From assembly GCF_001922345.1 (NCBI RefSeq), contig NZ_CP018811.1:372001-436000 (forward strand): a stretch of 64,000 nucleotides of DNA. The letters are read 5' to 3'. A model generated the notes under the pieces. The model was not told where the DNA came from, did no database searches, and saw nothing but the letters and a program-made list of their open reading frames with translations. Shown in pieces: positions 18,835 through 29,755 of the stretch. This DNA comes from Paraburkholderia sp. SOS3. GTDB lineage: Bacteria > Pseudomonadota > Gammaproteobacteria > Burkholderiales > Burkholderiaceae. The position numbers and the translations under genes were made by a program. Position 1 is the stretch's first letter, and each line of letters opens with the position of its first letter.

Positions 18835-19454
18835 CATGACGAATCGGTCCCGATCTAGTCACGGCAAAACGAGGCTCGACCGGTGCCTTTCGGGTATGCC
18901 TTTCGCGAACCGTCCGTCCTTGGTTCGATATACCTGATTAACATACCCTAATCGAACCAGCATCGTGCGAACCAACTAAAACGAACTGACGGGGTGATTC
19001 ATGGGCATTGCGCGCTGAAATATCGCTCGCCGCGCGAGTTCCGACGCAGAACCGATTCATCGACCTTAGTGTGAGATGGTGTCCGGAAGTACGGGGACAA
19101 ATCCAACTGTTGCGCTATCGCTTGCGTTTCCGAGACTGAGTAAAGGGTTTCGACCTTCCATCACGGACTTGCCCACGTTAGCGCAGGCTTGGCCGGAGTG
19201 CCCATTGCTCACCACCGTCGCAACACCGCCCGACGACCTTTGAGTGTCTCCATTGGTGTCACTGCATTTCGCGAGCGCGAAGGTTGTCATTGAGCAGACT
19301 GCGACGAGCTTGCCTAGGCGGACCGACAAGCGGGCGCTCACCACGAATTCGTGAACGGCGGATCCAATCCCAGTAGTGGAACATGCCAAGGTGACGGTCA
19401 ACGTAGCATCACTGCGGACCGGAGAGCCTGCCTCCCCGGCCCTATCTCTCTAAA
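18835..19454. other. Intergenic stretch without a convincing gene
   Basis: About 620 bases between the small AIPR neighbour and the SymE-like gene. A minus-strand open frame of 111 codons (19066-19401) lacks a clear ribosome site and recognisable domains, so I do not call it. No repeat, tRNA or terminator stands out. It may contain the promoter for the minus-strand AIPR unit around 18785-18960, which is locally AT-rich. Confidence 0.5.
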
Positions 19455-19697
19455 TCAAGCGGGCGTTATAACAAGCTTCCCCTTCTCCACTTCCACCCGA
19501 ACTTTCCCAGAAATATCAAACCCCGCCTCATTCAGCCAGCGCCCCGAAAGACGAATCCAGGGCACGGGCGGATAGTCCTCGTAGCTGCTCTTCCAGGACG
19601 GCCAATGCTTAGGCCGATTAAACGGCTGGCGTAGTTTCGACACGGTCAAGTAGCGAACCGAATTTCCGTTCTCTGTTTTATGATTGCGTTCAGCCAT
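19455..19697 (-). CDS. SymE-like type I toxin
   Basis: The 80-aa protein from ATG 19697 (GGGAG ribosome site) ends with VPWIRLSGRWLNEAGFDISG then KVRVEVEKGKLVITP, the diagnostic SymE/AbrB-like swapped-hairpin region. SymE toxins are damage-induced nucleases or nucleoid-binding proteins, normally held down by an antisense RNA (SymR). The frame extends upstream to 19754 without conserved sequence. SymE genes are common beside restriction-modification genes, which is the context here. I cannot see the antisense RNA with confidence. Confidence 0.82.
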   Translation of the reverse strand: MAERNHKTENGNSVRYLTVSKLRQPFNRPKHWPSWKSSYEDYPPVPWIRLSGRWLNEAGFDISGKVRVEVEKGKLVITPA

Positions 19698-19977
19698 GGT
19701 CAACTCCCTAAATGAGTTGGTTGTGGTTAGCGGGTCGTTTGGGTTGCCCCCCATTCGGCCCGCGCTTCTTCTCCTTCCTGTCCTCTCTTATCGCGAAGTT
19801 CATCCCTTGCCGGGACTACGTTCGAATTAATTAGCGATCCAATCAATTTTCCTTGATAGTTTTGGATAATGCAAACCAGCTACCGAAGATGGGAAGGATC
19901 CGAATGTTCTGCTCAAGACGTTTGAATAACTAGGACAACATCTCTCCAAATCTTCATTCGTTAGCCTTAGCGATTAG

Positions 19978-20001
19978 CGCCACGCCACGCCACGCCACGC
20001 C
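19978..20001. repeat. Short tandem repeat, unit GCCAC
   Basis: Almost five direct copies of the 5-mer GCCAC are followed by a degraded CCGCGC. It lies in the non-coding junction between island and core. No function is evident. Confidence 0.7.
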
Positions 20002-20103
20002 GCGCACTGTCAAACGTTGTCCATCCAGTCCGTTCCGAACTGGCCGCTCGGAAAAAGTTCGAGCCATCGACGAGAATCCGCTAAGAGCTACCAGCGTGAA
20101 GAC

Positions 20104-20172
20104 GGCAATCGGGGCCTTGTCCGCCTCCCGCAGGATCGCGACCATCTGCTCTTCGGTAAACCGATTCTTCTT
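20104..20172 (-). pseudogene. IS3-type OrfA remnant at the island-core junction
   Basis: The translated stretch KKNRFTEEQMVAILREADKA followed by PIA is the start of the common IS3-family OrfA (the usual sequence continues with EVAKKHGVS-type residues). Here it breaks off into unrelated sequence. No matching OrfB or terminal repeats are nearby. It is a small scar that, with the rise in GC just to its right, marks the probable end of the accessory region. Confidence 0.7.
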
Positions 20173-20450
20173 CACGACTTCGCGCGAAAACGCCCTCGCC
20201 AAGCAACCCGAATTTCGCGAAGCAAGTCACAACTTCGTTCGCCGTTTCACCCGCACCTTCCCGCGCACGCATCGGCGCCAACTTTCAAACGCACCCGTCG
20301 CGGCCATCAGCTCGCGCGCACGACGCGCGCGGAGATTTCATTCTGTCAGCCGACGTCGCGCTCGCCTGCAGCCAGTTACGAATCGGTTTAGCCTCACATG
20401 CACGCTTCGCGCTTTTCCTTGTAACCCGCGACACTCCCCCGAGACTTCCC

Positions 20451-21560
20451 ATGCCCCCCCGCCGAGGACGCTCGATCGAAGTGGACTTCTTTCGTGGCGT
20501 CGTACTGATTGTCATCGTTCTCGATCACATACCCGGCAGCGTGCTGTCGCATTTAATGCTGCACTCATATGCGTTATGCGATTCCGCCGAGGTGTTCGTG
20601 TGTCTCGGCGGCTACGCGTCCGCAGCCGCCTACGATGCGGTGCTCGAGAAGCGCGGCCTCAACGCCGCGCGCACGCGCTTTTTCAAGCGCGGTTTCGAAA
20701 TCTACCGCGCGTATCTGCTGACGGCGGTACTCACCTTGCTGTCGGGCGCCGTGCTCGCGCTTTTCCATTTGAACCGGCCCATGGTCGACATGACAGGCTG
20801 GCCGTCGTTCTCGGCGGCGCCGCTGCGCGCGGCGTTCGATATCGCGGTGCTGCGCCAGCAGCCGTATCTGTCGAGCGTGCTGCCGATGTATGTTCTATTT
20901 CCGTTGACCGTGCCTTTCATGGTGCCGCTCGCGCGGCGCTCGGCGGCTTCGGCGCTTGCGCTGAGCATCGCGGTCTGGCTTGCGGCGCGGCCGCTCGCGG
21001 CGTTGCTGCGTATCGACGATGTCGCCGATTGGGCTTTCAATCCGTTTGCATGGCAATTGATGTTCGTGCTCGGTATCCTGTGTCGGGTGCAGCCCGTGGG
21101 CGACGATTTCGTCGGATCGCGTGCGGGACGGTGGCTGACGCGCGTCGCGCTGGCTGCCGCCGTCGGCTTTGCGATCGTCAAGCTGTTTATCCTCACGCAG
21201 CCGCTGCCCGGTCATCTGAAGCAAACTCTATCGGTTGAACGCGTGATCAATTTCCTTGCGATTGGCTGGCTTGCAGTCTGGCTCGTGCGAAACGGTTACA
21301 TTGCGCAACTCGCGCAGCGTTTGCCCGGCATCGTCAATGTCGGGCAATTGGGGCTCGTCTGCTTCGTCGGCGGCACCGTGATTTCGCTCGTCGTCGATAC
21401 GGCGACGCCGCGTGCATTGCACGGCGTCGCGCACGGCCTCGCGGCGCTTGCCGGCGACCTCGTCGCGATCATTGCGGTGCTGATGCTCGCGCGTCTGTGG
21501 CGCGACTGGTCGAACCGCCGCCATTCGAGGCGCCCAGCGGTGCGCGGAGCCGACGTGTGA
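20451..21560 (+). CDS. OpgC-family integral membrane acyltransferase
   Basis: The 369-aa protein begins RSIEVDFFRGVVLIVIVLDH and FVCLGGYASAAAYD, the conserved OpgC start (D-x-x-R-G and the H-P-G-S region), followed by about ten hydrophobic helices to residue 350. OpgC proteins are inner-membrane enzymes that decorate periplasmic glucans with succinyl groups. No opgG/opgH genes lie beside it, so the actual acceptor is open. The ATG at 20451 is correct; a longer overlapping plus-strand frame from 20096 is a shadow. It is the first clear core gene after the island. Confidence 0.85.
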   Translation: MPPRRGRSIEVDFFRGVVLIVIVLDHIPGSVLSHLMLHSYALCDSAEVFVCLGGYASAAAYDAVLEKRGLNAARTRFFKRGFEIYRAYLLTAVLTLLSGAVLALFHLNRPMVDMTGWPSFSAAPLRAAFDIAVLRQQPYLSSVLPMYVLFPLTVPFMVPLARRSAASALALSIAVWLAARPLAALLRIDDVADWAFNPFAWQLMFVLGILCRVQPVGDDFVGSRAGRWLTRVALAAAVGFAIVKLFILTQPLPGHLKQTLSVERVINFLAIGWLAVWLVRNGYIAQLAQRLPGIVNVGQLGLVCFVGGTVISLVVDTATPRALHGVAHGLAALAGDLVAIIAVLMLARLWRDWSNRRHSRRPAVRGADV

Positions 21561-21661
21561 CGCGCGGGCATCCGGCCACGCTTCACGCGGCGCGCTCGCC
21601 CGCTCGTGCCGAAGTCGATGCCTACACTCGTGCCGAAGTCCGTGCCGAAACTCGTGCCGTA

Positions 21662-23386
21662 ATGCATGCCGCCGTTCATCTTCGCGCCGCGCGTATCTGC
21701 GCGCGCGGCTTCGCATCGCTGCTGTTATTCGTGTCGGGCATGCAAGGATGCGCAGCGCAACAACCGCTCGTTCCACCCGCGCCCTCCGCTGCGATTCCAC
21801 CCGCATCGAAGCTGCACTGCTCGACGCTGACCAATCTCTCGCTGCCGCCGAAAGCGATCGGCTTGCCGACCAACGGCGTCCATATCGATTCCGCGACGCT
21901 GATTCCCGCAAGCGCCGCAGGCAACGAAGCCGGCGACTATTGCCGCATTACCGGCAGCATCAAGGCGCTGAAATCCGCGACGCCCGATATCCGCTTCGAC
22001 CTGAATCTGCCGCGCAACTGGAACGGCCGCGCGCTGCAGCTCGGCGGCGGCGGATACAACGGCGTCGTCGTGAGCGGCCTCGGCACGATGCCGTTTTCGC
22101 CCGAGCACGCGCCGCTCGCGCTCGGATACGCGACATTCGGCGACGATTCGGGACACGTGGGCAATTCGTCGCTCGCAGTGTTCGGCCTGATCGACGAAGC
22201 GGTGATCAACTTCGGCTACGCGCATCTGAAAAAGACCCACGATGCCGCGCTCGCGCTGATCCGGCTCGCCTATGGACGCGCCCCCGACCGGATCTACTTC
22301 GCCGGCGGCTCGACCGGGGGCCGCGAAGGCTACACCGTCATGCAGCGCTACCCCGACGACTACGACGGCGTGATTGCCGATTCCCCCGCGCTGAACTTCA
22401 CCGGCGTGCGGCTCATCGGCATCAAGGTCGGCGAAGCGGAGTACGCGACGCCGGGCGGCTACGTGCCGCCGACGCTGCTCGAACGCGTCTACGAGCGGTC
22501 GATGGCGATGTGCGACAAACTCGACGGCGCGGCGGACGGCATCGTCAGCGACGTGCCCGCGTGCCGCAAACGCGAGGCCGAAATCGTCGACGCGCTGCGC
22601 TGCAGATCCGCGAGGTCAGGCAGACCCGCCGGCATCGCCTCGAAGACGCCGCAAGACGACAATTGTCTGACCAACACGCAGCTCGCGACGCTCTTCGCGC
22701 TGCGCGACGGCTTGACGCTGCCGTATCACCTCGCATGGGACGTCAGCGGCTACCATGGCTACAACGTCTTTCAGGGCACCCGCCTGACAGGCGGCCTCGG
22801 GCTCGGACGCGACGCCGCACGCGAGCGGTCGCCGACGTTTGCAACGAACGGCTATCTGTTCACGCAAGGCGACGGCTATCTGCGCTACTTCGTCACGCAG
22901 GACGCGGCATACGATTCGCTGACCTTCGACGTGCTGCATCCGGGGCGTTATCAGTCGCAACTCGTCGAGCTGTCGGAGACGATCGGCGCGATGAACACCG
23001 ACCTGTCGCGCTATATCGCGCGCGGCGGCAAGCTGATCACGCTGCAAGGTCTCGCCGACGAAGTGATCAGCCCGAACCAGACCATCGCGTATCGCGATGC
23101 GCTCGTGGCGCGCTTTGGGCAAGCGAGCGTCGATTCGTTCATGCGGCTCTATATGGTGCCCGGCTATCAACACGGTAGCGGCGTGTTCGTGCCGTCCGTC
23201 GATCTGCTTACGGCGCTCGACGCGTGGGTCACGCACGGCGTCGCACCCGAAACGCTGACCGCCACCGATATCGCCGCCGCCACCAACGGCCGCACGCGGC
23301 CGCTGTGCCGCTATCCGCTCTTTCCGCGCTACGTCGGCAAAGGCGATATGAATCGCGCGAGCAGTTTCATCTGCTCGCCGACTTAA
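21662..23386 (+). CDS. Tannase/feruloyl esterase family secreted hydrolase
   Basis: The 574-aa protein from ATG 21662 has an export signal (ARGFASLLLFVSGMQGCAAQ); the cysteine after MQG makes a lipoprotein possible, though the lipobox is imperfect. The tannase domain includes NWNGRALQLGGGGYNG, the nucleophile elbow FAGGSTGGREG (Ser), the Asp in QGLADEVISP and the His in PGYQHGSGVF, which complete the catalytic triad. Paired cysteines of the lid (CDKLDGAADGIVSDVPACR, DNCLTN) are present. It hydrolyses phenolic esters from plant material in the periplasm or at the surface. The frame is open upstream to 21497 but lacks a signal there. Confidence 0.9.
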   Translation: MHAAVHLRAARICARGFASLLLFVSGMQGCAAQQPLVPPAPSAAIPPASKLHCSTLTNLSLPPKAIGLPTNGVHIDSATLIPASAAGNEAGDYCRITGSIKALKSATPDIRFDLNLPRNWNGRALQLGGGGYNGVVVSGLGTMPFSPEHAPLALGYATFGDDSGHVGNSSLAVFGLIDEAVINFGYAHLKKTHDAALALIRLAYGRAPDRIYFAGGSTGGREGYTVMQRYPDDYDGVIADSPALNFTGVRLIGIKVGEAEYATPGGYVPPTLLERVYERSMAMCDKLDGAADGIVSDVPACRKREAEIVDALRCRSARSGRPAGIASKTPQDDNCLTNTQLATLFALRDGLTLPYHLAWDVSGYHGYNVFQGTRLTGGLGLGRDAARERSPTFATNGYLFTQGDGYLRYFVTQDAAYDSLTFDVLHPGRYQSQLVELSETIGAMNTDLSRYIARGGKLITLQGLADEVISPNQTIAYRDALVARFGQASVDSFMRLYMVPGYQHGSGVFVPSVDLLTALDAWVTHGVAPETLTATDIAAATNGRTRPLCRYPLFPRYVGKGDMNRASSFICSPT

Positions 23387-23589
23387 ACGCCCTCGCACTA
23401 AAACGCAGCCACTCGAATAGCGGATCGTTTATCGCTGCAATCACCCTTTTACGTGTTGATTCGCGCGTAGCTGCATAACCGTTTCATGCTCAACCGGCGC
23501 GGCACTGTGTAATATTGGTTGCTCGCGCAATCGCTTGCTGCATAAGGCTGTCACGGCAATGCCATTCGGTAATGTTGCCCTATAAAGTG

Positions 23590-23608
23590 CGCGCAAACGA
23601 TTTGCGCG
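23590..23608. promoter_or_regulatory. Perfect palindrome upstream of the rsb operon (candidate operator)
   Basis: CGCGCAAA-CGA-TTTGCGCG is a perfect 8-bp inverted repeat with a 3-base spacer, 48 bases before the rsbR start. CCTATAAAG at 23579-23587 just upstream could be a -10 element. It may be a transcription-factor site or a leader hairpin. Confidence 0.5.
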
Positions 23609-23655
23609 AAAGTAAATCAAGCAATACTTACTTGTCGTCCTTCACCGGAGAATCC

Positions 23656-24519
23656 ATGAACCAATCGAAAGGCGCCGCATTGATTGAAGTGCTGACGCGG
23701 CACCGCGACACGCTGTTGACCGACTGGCTGAACCAGCATTTGTCCATCGCGCTGCGTCGCGGCCTGACGACCGAAGCGGATATGTCGGATCAGTTCCGCA
23801 ATTTCCTGAACATATTCGTCGATACGCTTTCGAGCGCGGATACGCTGGATGCGAGCCGTCCCGAATGGGAGCCCGTGCGTACGTTTCTCTCGGAGATGTC
23901 CGCGCATCGCGCGCGCCAGGGGTTCACGCCGGCTGAAACCGCAACCTTCGTGTTTTCGCTGAAGCAGCCGCTCTATACGCGTTTGCGCGACGAGTTGCGC
24001 GATAACGCACTGGAACTCGCGGAAACGAGCTGGGCCGTGAACCAGTTGCTCGACGCACTCGGCCTCTTCACCACCGAAGTGTTCCAGCGCAGCCGCGAGG
24101 CCATCATTATTCGTCAGCAGGAAGAGCTGCTCGAACTGTCGACGCCGGTCGTCGAGCTGTGGGAAGGCATTCTTGCCCTGCCGCTGATCGGCACGCTCGA
24201 TTCGGCGCGCACCCAGGTCGTGATGGAAAGCCTGCTGCAGAAAATCGTCGATACCGGCGCCTCGATCGCCATTATCGACATCACCGGCGTGCCGACCGTC
24301 GATACGCTTGTCGCGCAGCATCTGTTGAAGACCGTCGCGGCCGCGCGGCTCATGGGCGCCGATTGCATCATCAGCGGCATTCGCCCGCAAATCGCGCAGA
24401 CCATCGTGCACCTTGGCGTCGATCTCACGAACGTCACCACGAAATCGACGCTTGCCGATGCCTTCGTCATCGCGCTGCAGCGCAGCGGCTCGAGCATCGC
24501 CGCGCGCGGCGAAAGCTGA
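23656..24519 (+). CDS. rsbR: RsbR-like stressosome protein (RsbRD N-domain plus STAS)
   Basis: The 287-aa protein from ATG 23656 (ribosome site CCGGAGA) has an N-terminal RsbRD-type helical domain (LIEVLTRHRDTLLTDWLNQH ... MSDQFRNFLNIFVDTL) to about residue 150. A C-terminal STAS domain follows (ELSTPVVELWEGILALPLIG, ASIAIIDITGVPTVDTLVAQ). The Thr residues in the ITGVPTVDT loop occupy the usual RsbT phosphorylation sites. It is expected to build the stressosome core together with RsbS. It is the first gene of a plus-strand unit running to at least 29553. The longer frame from 23515 is not conserved. Confidence 0.9.
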   Translation: MNQSKGAALIEVLTRHRDTLLTDWLNQHLSIALRRGLTTEADMSDQFRNFLNIFVDTLSSADTLDASRPEWEPVRTFLSEMSAHRARQGFTPAETATFVFSLKQPLYTRLRDELRDNALELAETSWAVNQLLDALGLFTTEVFQRSREAIIIRQQEELLELSTPVVELWEGILALPLIGTLDSARTQVVMESLLQKIVDTGASIAIIDITGVPTVDTLVAQHLLKTVAAARLMGADCIISGIRPQIAQTIVHLGVDLTNVTTKSTLADAFVIALQRSGSSIAARGES

Positions 24520-24530
24520 GGCGGCCCGAC

Positions 24531-24887
24531 ATGGACCGTATTCCGATTTTGCGGATGGGCGACTGCCTGATCGTCGCGATTCAGGTCGATATGCATGACC
24601 GCCTCGCGATCGCCCTGCAGGACGACCTGACCGCGCGCATCGTCAAGGATCGCGCTAAGGGCGTGCTGATCGACATTTCGGCACTCGATATCGTCGATTC
24701 ATTCATCGGCCGGATGATCAGCAACACCGCGGCGATGGCGACCGTGCTCGATGCGCAGACGGTGGTCGTCGGCATGCAGCCTTCGGTGGCGATCACGCTC
24801 GTCGAACTGGGTCTCACGCTGACCGGCGTGCGTACGGCGCTCAATGTCGAGCGCGGCATGGCGCTGCTGCAGCAGCGGCGCCGTTGA
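24531..24887 (+). CDS. rsbS: RsbS-like STAS scaffold protein
   Basis: The 118-aa single STAS domain begins MDRIPILRMGDCLIVAIQVD and contains GVLIDISALDIVDSFIGRMI, the RsbS signature whose Ser/Thr positions are phosphorylated by RsbT. GMQPSVAITLVELGL continues the fold. It starts 12 bases after rsbR and ends in contact with the next gene. It should form the stressosome with RsbR and trap RsbT until stress. Confidence 0.92.
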   Translation: MDRIPILRMGDCLIVAIQVDMHDRLAIALQDDLTARIVKDRAKGVLIDISALDIVDSFIGRMISNTAAMATVLDAQTVVVGMQPSVAITLVELGLTLTGVRTALNVERGMALLQQRRR

Positions 24888-24904
24888 CGACGGAAGCCTT
24901 ATAT

Positions 24905-25330
24905 ATGGATTTAACCGGCGTCACGGTGTTATCGGCAATGGAGGTCGGCTTGCGCTCGGATCAGGAAATCGTCCGGCTGCGGCAGATCGTGCGCGACCAG
25001 GCGATCGCACAAGGCTTCTCCCTGGTCGATCAGACGAAGTTCGTCACCGCTGCGAGCGAACTGGCACGCAACACGCTGATTTACGGCGGGGGTGGCGACG
25101 CACAACTGAGCGTGCTCATGAACGGCGCGCGCAAAGGGCTGCGCATCAGCTTTATCGACCAGGGAGCCGGCATTCCCGACATCGAGCGGGCGCTGCGCGA
25201 CGGTTTTACGAGCGGTTCGGGCCTCGGCCTCGGGCTCGGCGGCGCACGGCGCCTGTCCGACGAGTTCGACATCCAGTCCGCGCCGGGCAAGGGCACGACG
25301 GTCACGATCACGAAATGGAAACATCGTTAA
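24905..25330 (+). CDS. rsbT: RsbT-like serine/threonine kinase (HATPase switch kinase)
   Basis: The protein has the GHKL ATPase fold of anti-sigma-type kinases: N box ASELARNTLIYGGGG, G1 box FIDQGAGIPDIE and G2 region SGLGLGLGGARRLSDEF, ending GKGTTVTITKW. The start is uncertain: ATG 24905 has a GGAAG site upstream, while a TTG at 24884 overlaps the rsbS stop and would add seven residues. RsbT phosphorylates RsbR/RsbS and, once released, activates a partner. No RsbU phosphatase gene follows, so the downstream partner is probably one of the kinases encoded next. Confidence 0.9.
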   Translation: MDLTGVTVLSAMEVGLRSDQEIVRLRQIVRDQAIAQGFSLVDQTKFVTAASELARNTLIYGGGGDAQLSVLMNGARKGLRISFIDQGAGIPDIERALRDGFTSGSGLGLGLGGARRLSDEFDIQSAPGKGTTVTITKWKHR

Positions 25331-26503
25331 GCGGTTTGCGCGGGATGCATGCGTCGTTCGAAATCGCCGACGCAAGCGGCGTGGCATTTGCGCGCCGCGG
25401 CGCGAGCGATGCCGCGCGCAAGTGCGGGCTCGACGAGACCGACGCGGGGCGGCTCGCACTGATCGTCACCGAAGCGACCACCAATATCCTGAAGCACGCG
25501 CAGCACGGCGAAGTGCTCGTGCGCGAGCTGCCGCCGCAGGCGCCAGCGGGCGGCGCGCGCAGTGCGGCGGGCGGCATCGAGGTGCTCGCGATCGACCGCG
25601 GCCCTGGCATCGCCGATGTGCGCCGCGCCTTCGACGACGGCCGCTCGACGGCCGGCACGTCCGGCACCGGGCTCGGCGCGATCCGCCGGCTGTCCGACGC
25701 GATGTCGATCTATTCGCAGCCCGGGCTCGGCACGGTCGTGCGCGCAATCGTGCGCGGGGCGGGGCCGGGAGCCGCTGTGAATCTCGCCGATGCGCGCACC
25801 GCGTTCGGGGGTACCGATCGGCCCGCGTCGGGTACCGATATCGGCGGTGTGTGCGTGCCGTATCCGGGCGAACACGTATGCGGCGATGCGTGGGGTGTCG
25901 AACCCGATCAGCACGGTTTGACGGTGACGGTGGCGGATGGCCTCGGGCACGGACCCGATGCGTATGTCGCCTCCGCGGGGGCGATCGCGGCCGTGCATCG
26001 CCGCGCGGGCCGGCCGCCGGCGGCGCTCATGCAGTACGCGCACGATGCGCTGCGTTCGACGCGCGGCGCGGCGGTCGCGATTGCGCGCCTCGATCTCGCC
26101 CGCTCGGTCCTGTCGTTCGCCGGCACCGGCAACATCGCCGCCGCGGTCTCGGGCGCGAGCCGTCCGGCGCTCGTCTCGGGACAGTTCGGGCAGATACCGA
26201 CGAACGCCTCCTCGCCAAGCGAGCGCGACAGCGAGCGTCGAATCTGGCAGCTCACGTCGCGCAACGGCATCGTCGGGCACACGATGCGCGATGCGCAGGA
26301 ATTCGAAGTGCCGTGGACGCGCAATGCGATGCTGATCCTGCATTCGGACGGCATCGGCACGCGCTGGGATCTGTCCGCTTATCCGGGCCTGCAACTGCAG
26401 CCTTCGGTGATGATCGCGGCGGTGCTGTATCGCGACTTCGCGCGCCGCCGCGACGATGCGACCGTAGTAGTAGTCAAAGCAGACCAAGGGGTACATTTCA
26501 CGC

Positions 26504-27987
<1,484 letters not shown>

Positions 27988-27991
<4 letters not shown>

Positions 27992-29553
27992 CCGGTCCGC
28001 TGATTCTGAATGTCGACGACAACGACGGCGCGCGCTACGCGAAAACGCGCGTGCTCGTGCACGCCGGTTTCGAGGTGATCGAAGCGGCGGGCGGGCAGGC
28101 CGCGCTCGACCAGGTGCGCGCGCGCCGCCCGGCGCTCGTGCTGCTCGACGTGAAGCTGCCCGACATCAACGGCATCGAAGTGTGCTCGCGCATCAAGCGC
28201 GATCCGCAGACCCGCTCGACGCTCGTGCTGCAAACGTCGGCCGCGGCGGTGCAGTCGCTCGACAAGGTCCGCGCGCTCGACGGCGGCGCCGATAGTTACC
28301 TGACCGAACCGATCGAGCCGGCCGAACTCGTCGCGAACGTGCGTGCGCTGTTGCGGCTGCATCGCGCCGAAGAGGCGCTGCGCGACGCGGACCGCCGCAA
28401 GGATCAGTTTCTCGCGACGCTCGCGCACGAGCTGCGCAACCCGCTCGCGCCGATCCGCAACGCGGTCGAACTGATGGACCCCAAATATCACGCGGCCGAG
28501 GCCGTCGTACGCGATGCGCGCATGATCGCGCGCCGCCAGGTCGAGCATCTGAGCCGGCTCGTCGACGATCTGCTCGATGTGTCGCGCATTACGCACGGCA
28601 AGATCGCGCTGCGCATGGAAACCGTCGATATCGCATCGGCCGTGGCGACGGCGGTCGAAACGAATCAGCCCGCGATCGAGCGCAAGCATCACACGCTGAG
28701 CGTGAAGATGCCCGAATTGCCGTGCGTGATTCGCGGCGATTCGATCCGCGTCGCGCAGGTCATCGCCAATCTGCTGTCGAACGCGGCGAAGTACACGCCC
28801 GATGGCGGCACGATCGAACTCGAGGTGCAAGTCGTCGAAGGCTCGATTGCCATCCGCGTGGCCGACAACGGCATCGGCATTCCGCCTGCGGAACTCGGCG
28901 AGGTGTTCAACCTGTTCATGCAGTCGGCCGACTCGCTCGCACGCTCGGAGGGCGGCCTCGGCATCGGGCTGTCGCTCGCGCGCACGTTGACCGAACTGCA
29001 CGGCGGCACGATCGAAGCGCGCTCGGAGGGTCTCGGCAAAGGCTGCGAATTCGTCGTGCTGTTGCCGCTCGCGATGTCGCCCGAATACGCGGCTGCGGCG
29101 GCGACGCGGCAGGCGGCGGCCACGCAGACGCCGCCGTCGAAGCGGCGCGTGATGATCGTCGACGACAGTGTCGACGGCGCCGAATCGATGTCGGTGCTGC
29201 TCGAAATGCTGGGTCACGAGGTGCGCGTCGTCTACGACGGTGCGTCCGCGTTGTCGGCTGCGCCCGAGTTCAAACCGGAGGTCGTGATTCTCGATATCGG
29301 CCTGCCCGATCTCGACGGCTATCAGGTGGCGCGCGCCTTGCGCCTGCAGCCGGAGACAGCAGGCGCGCTGCTGATCGCGCTGACCGGTTACGGACAGGAA
29401 AGCGACCGGCAGCGTACGCGCGCGGCCGGCTTCGATCATCACCTCGTCAAGCCGGCGTCGCTCGAAGACGTCGAACGCGTGATCGCGACCGATAGCGGAA
29501 ACGGGCAGCCGCGCAATCCGGGCGTCGAATTGCCGACAGACGCAGCGGAATAA
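27988..29553 (+). CDS. Hybrid regulator: REC - histidine kinase - REC
   Basis: The 521-aa protein starts inside the stop of the previous gene (ATGA). REC1 (residues 5-120) has LVLLDVKLPDINGIEV with the phospho-Asp, but the conserved Lys is replaced: SYLTEPIEP reads E-P in place of K-P. The kinase core has FLATLAHELRNPLAPIRNAV, NLLSNAAKYTPDGG and GLGIGLSLARTL. REC2 (about 390-505) has VVILDIGLPDLDGYQVA and the normal HHLVKPAS. It probably receives phosphate from the adjacent kinase or acts as a relay node. Confidence 0.92.
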
Positions 29554-29755
29554 GCGGCCCTCGAGAGCCCGAAGGTCGATGTGCGGCCGATGAGTGGCTC
29601 AATGAGCGGTCGGACGAACCGCTGGACAACGGGAGACGACACGTTCGCGCAAGCAGGCCGCCGGCGCGGACGTTTCGGGACAGGTCTGGAGGCGACGTCT
29701 ATTGCGGGCTCTGCGCCGGTAACACACAGCACAGCGAGGTCAGGAGAAGGCGTTG

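Noticed and set aside
19066..19401. 111-codon minus-strand frame between the AIPR unit and symE
   Set aside because: No ribosome site, signal peptide or recognisable domain; composition is compatible with chance.
20096..21238. Long plus-strand frame of 380 codons across opgC
   Set aside because: It is very rich in Arg and Ala and is the shadow of the OpgC frame, which has the conserved start and membrane helices.
21608..21661. Local repeats of CTCGTGCCGAAGT before the tannase start
   Set aside because: Only three or four imperfect short copies, with no array structure or palindrome; not CRISPR and not a clear regulatory repeat.
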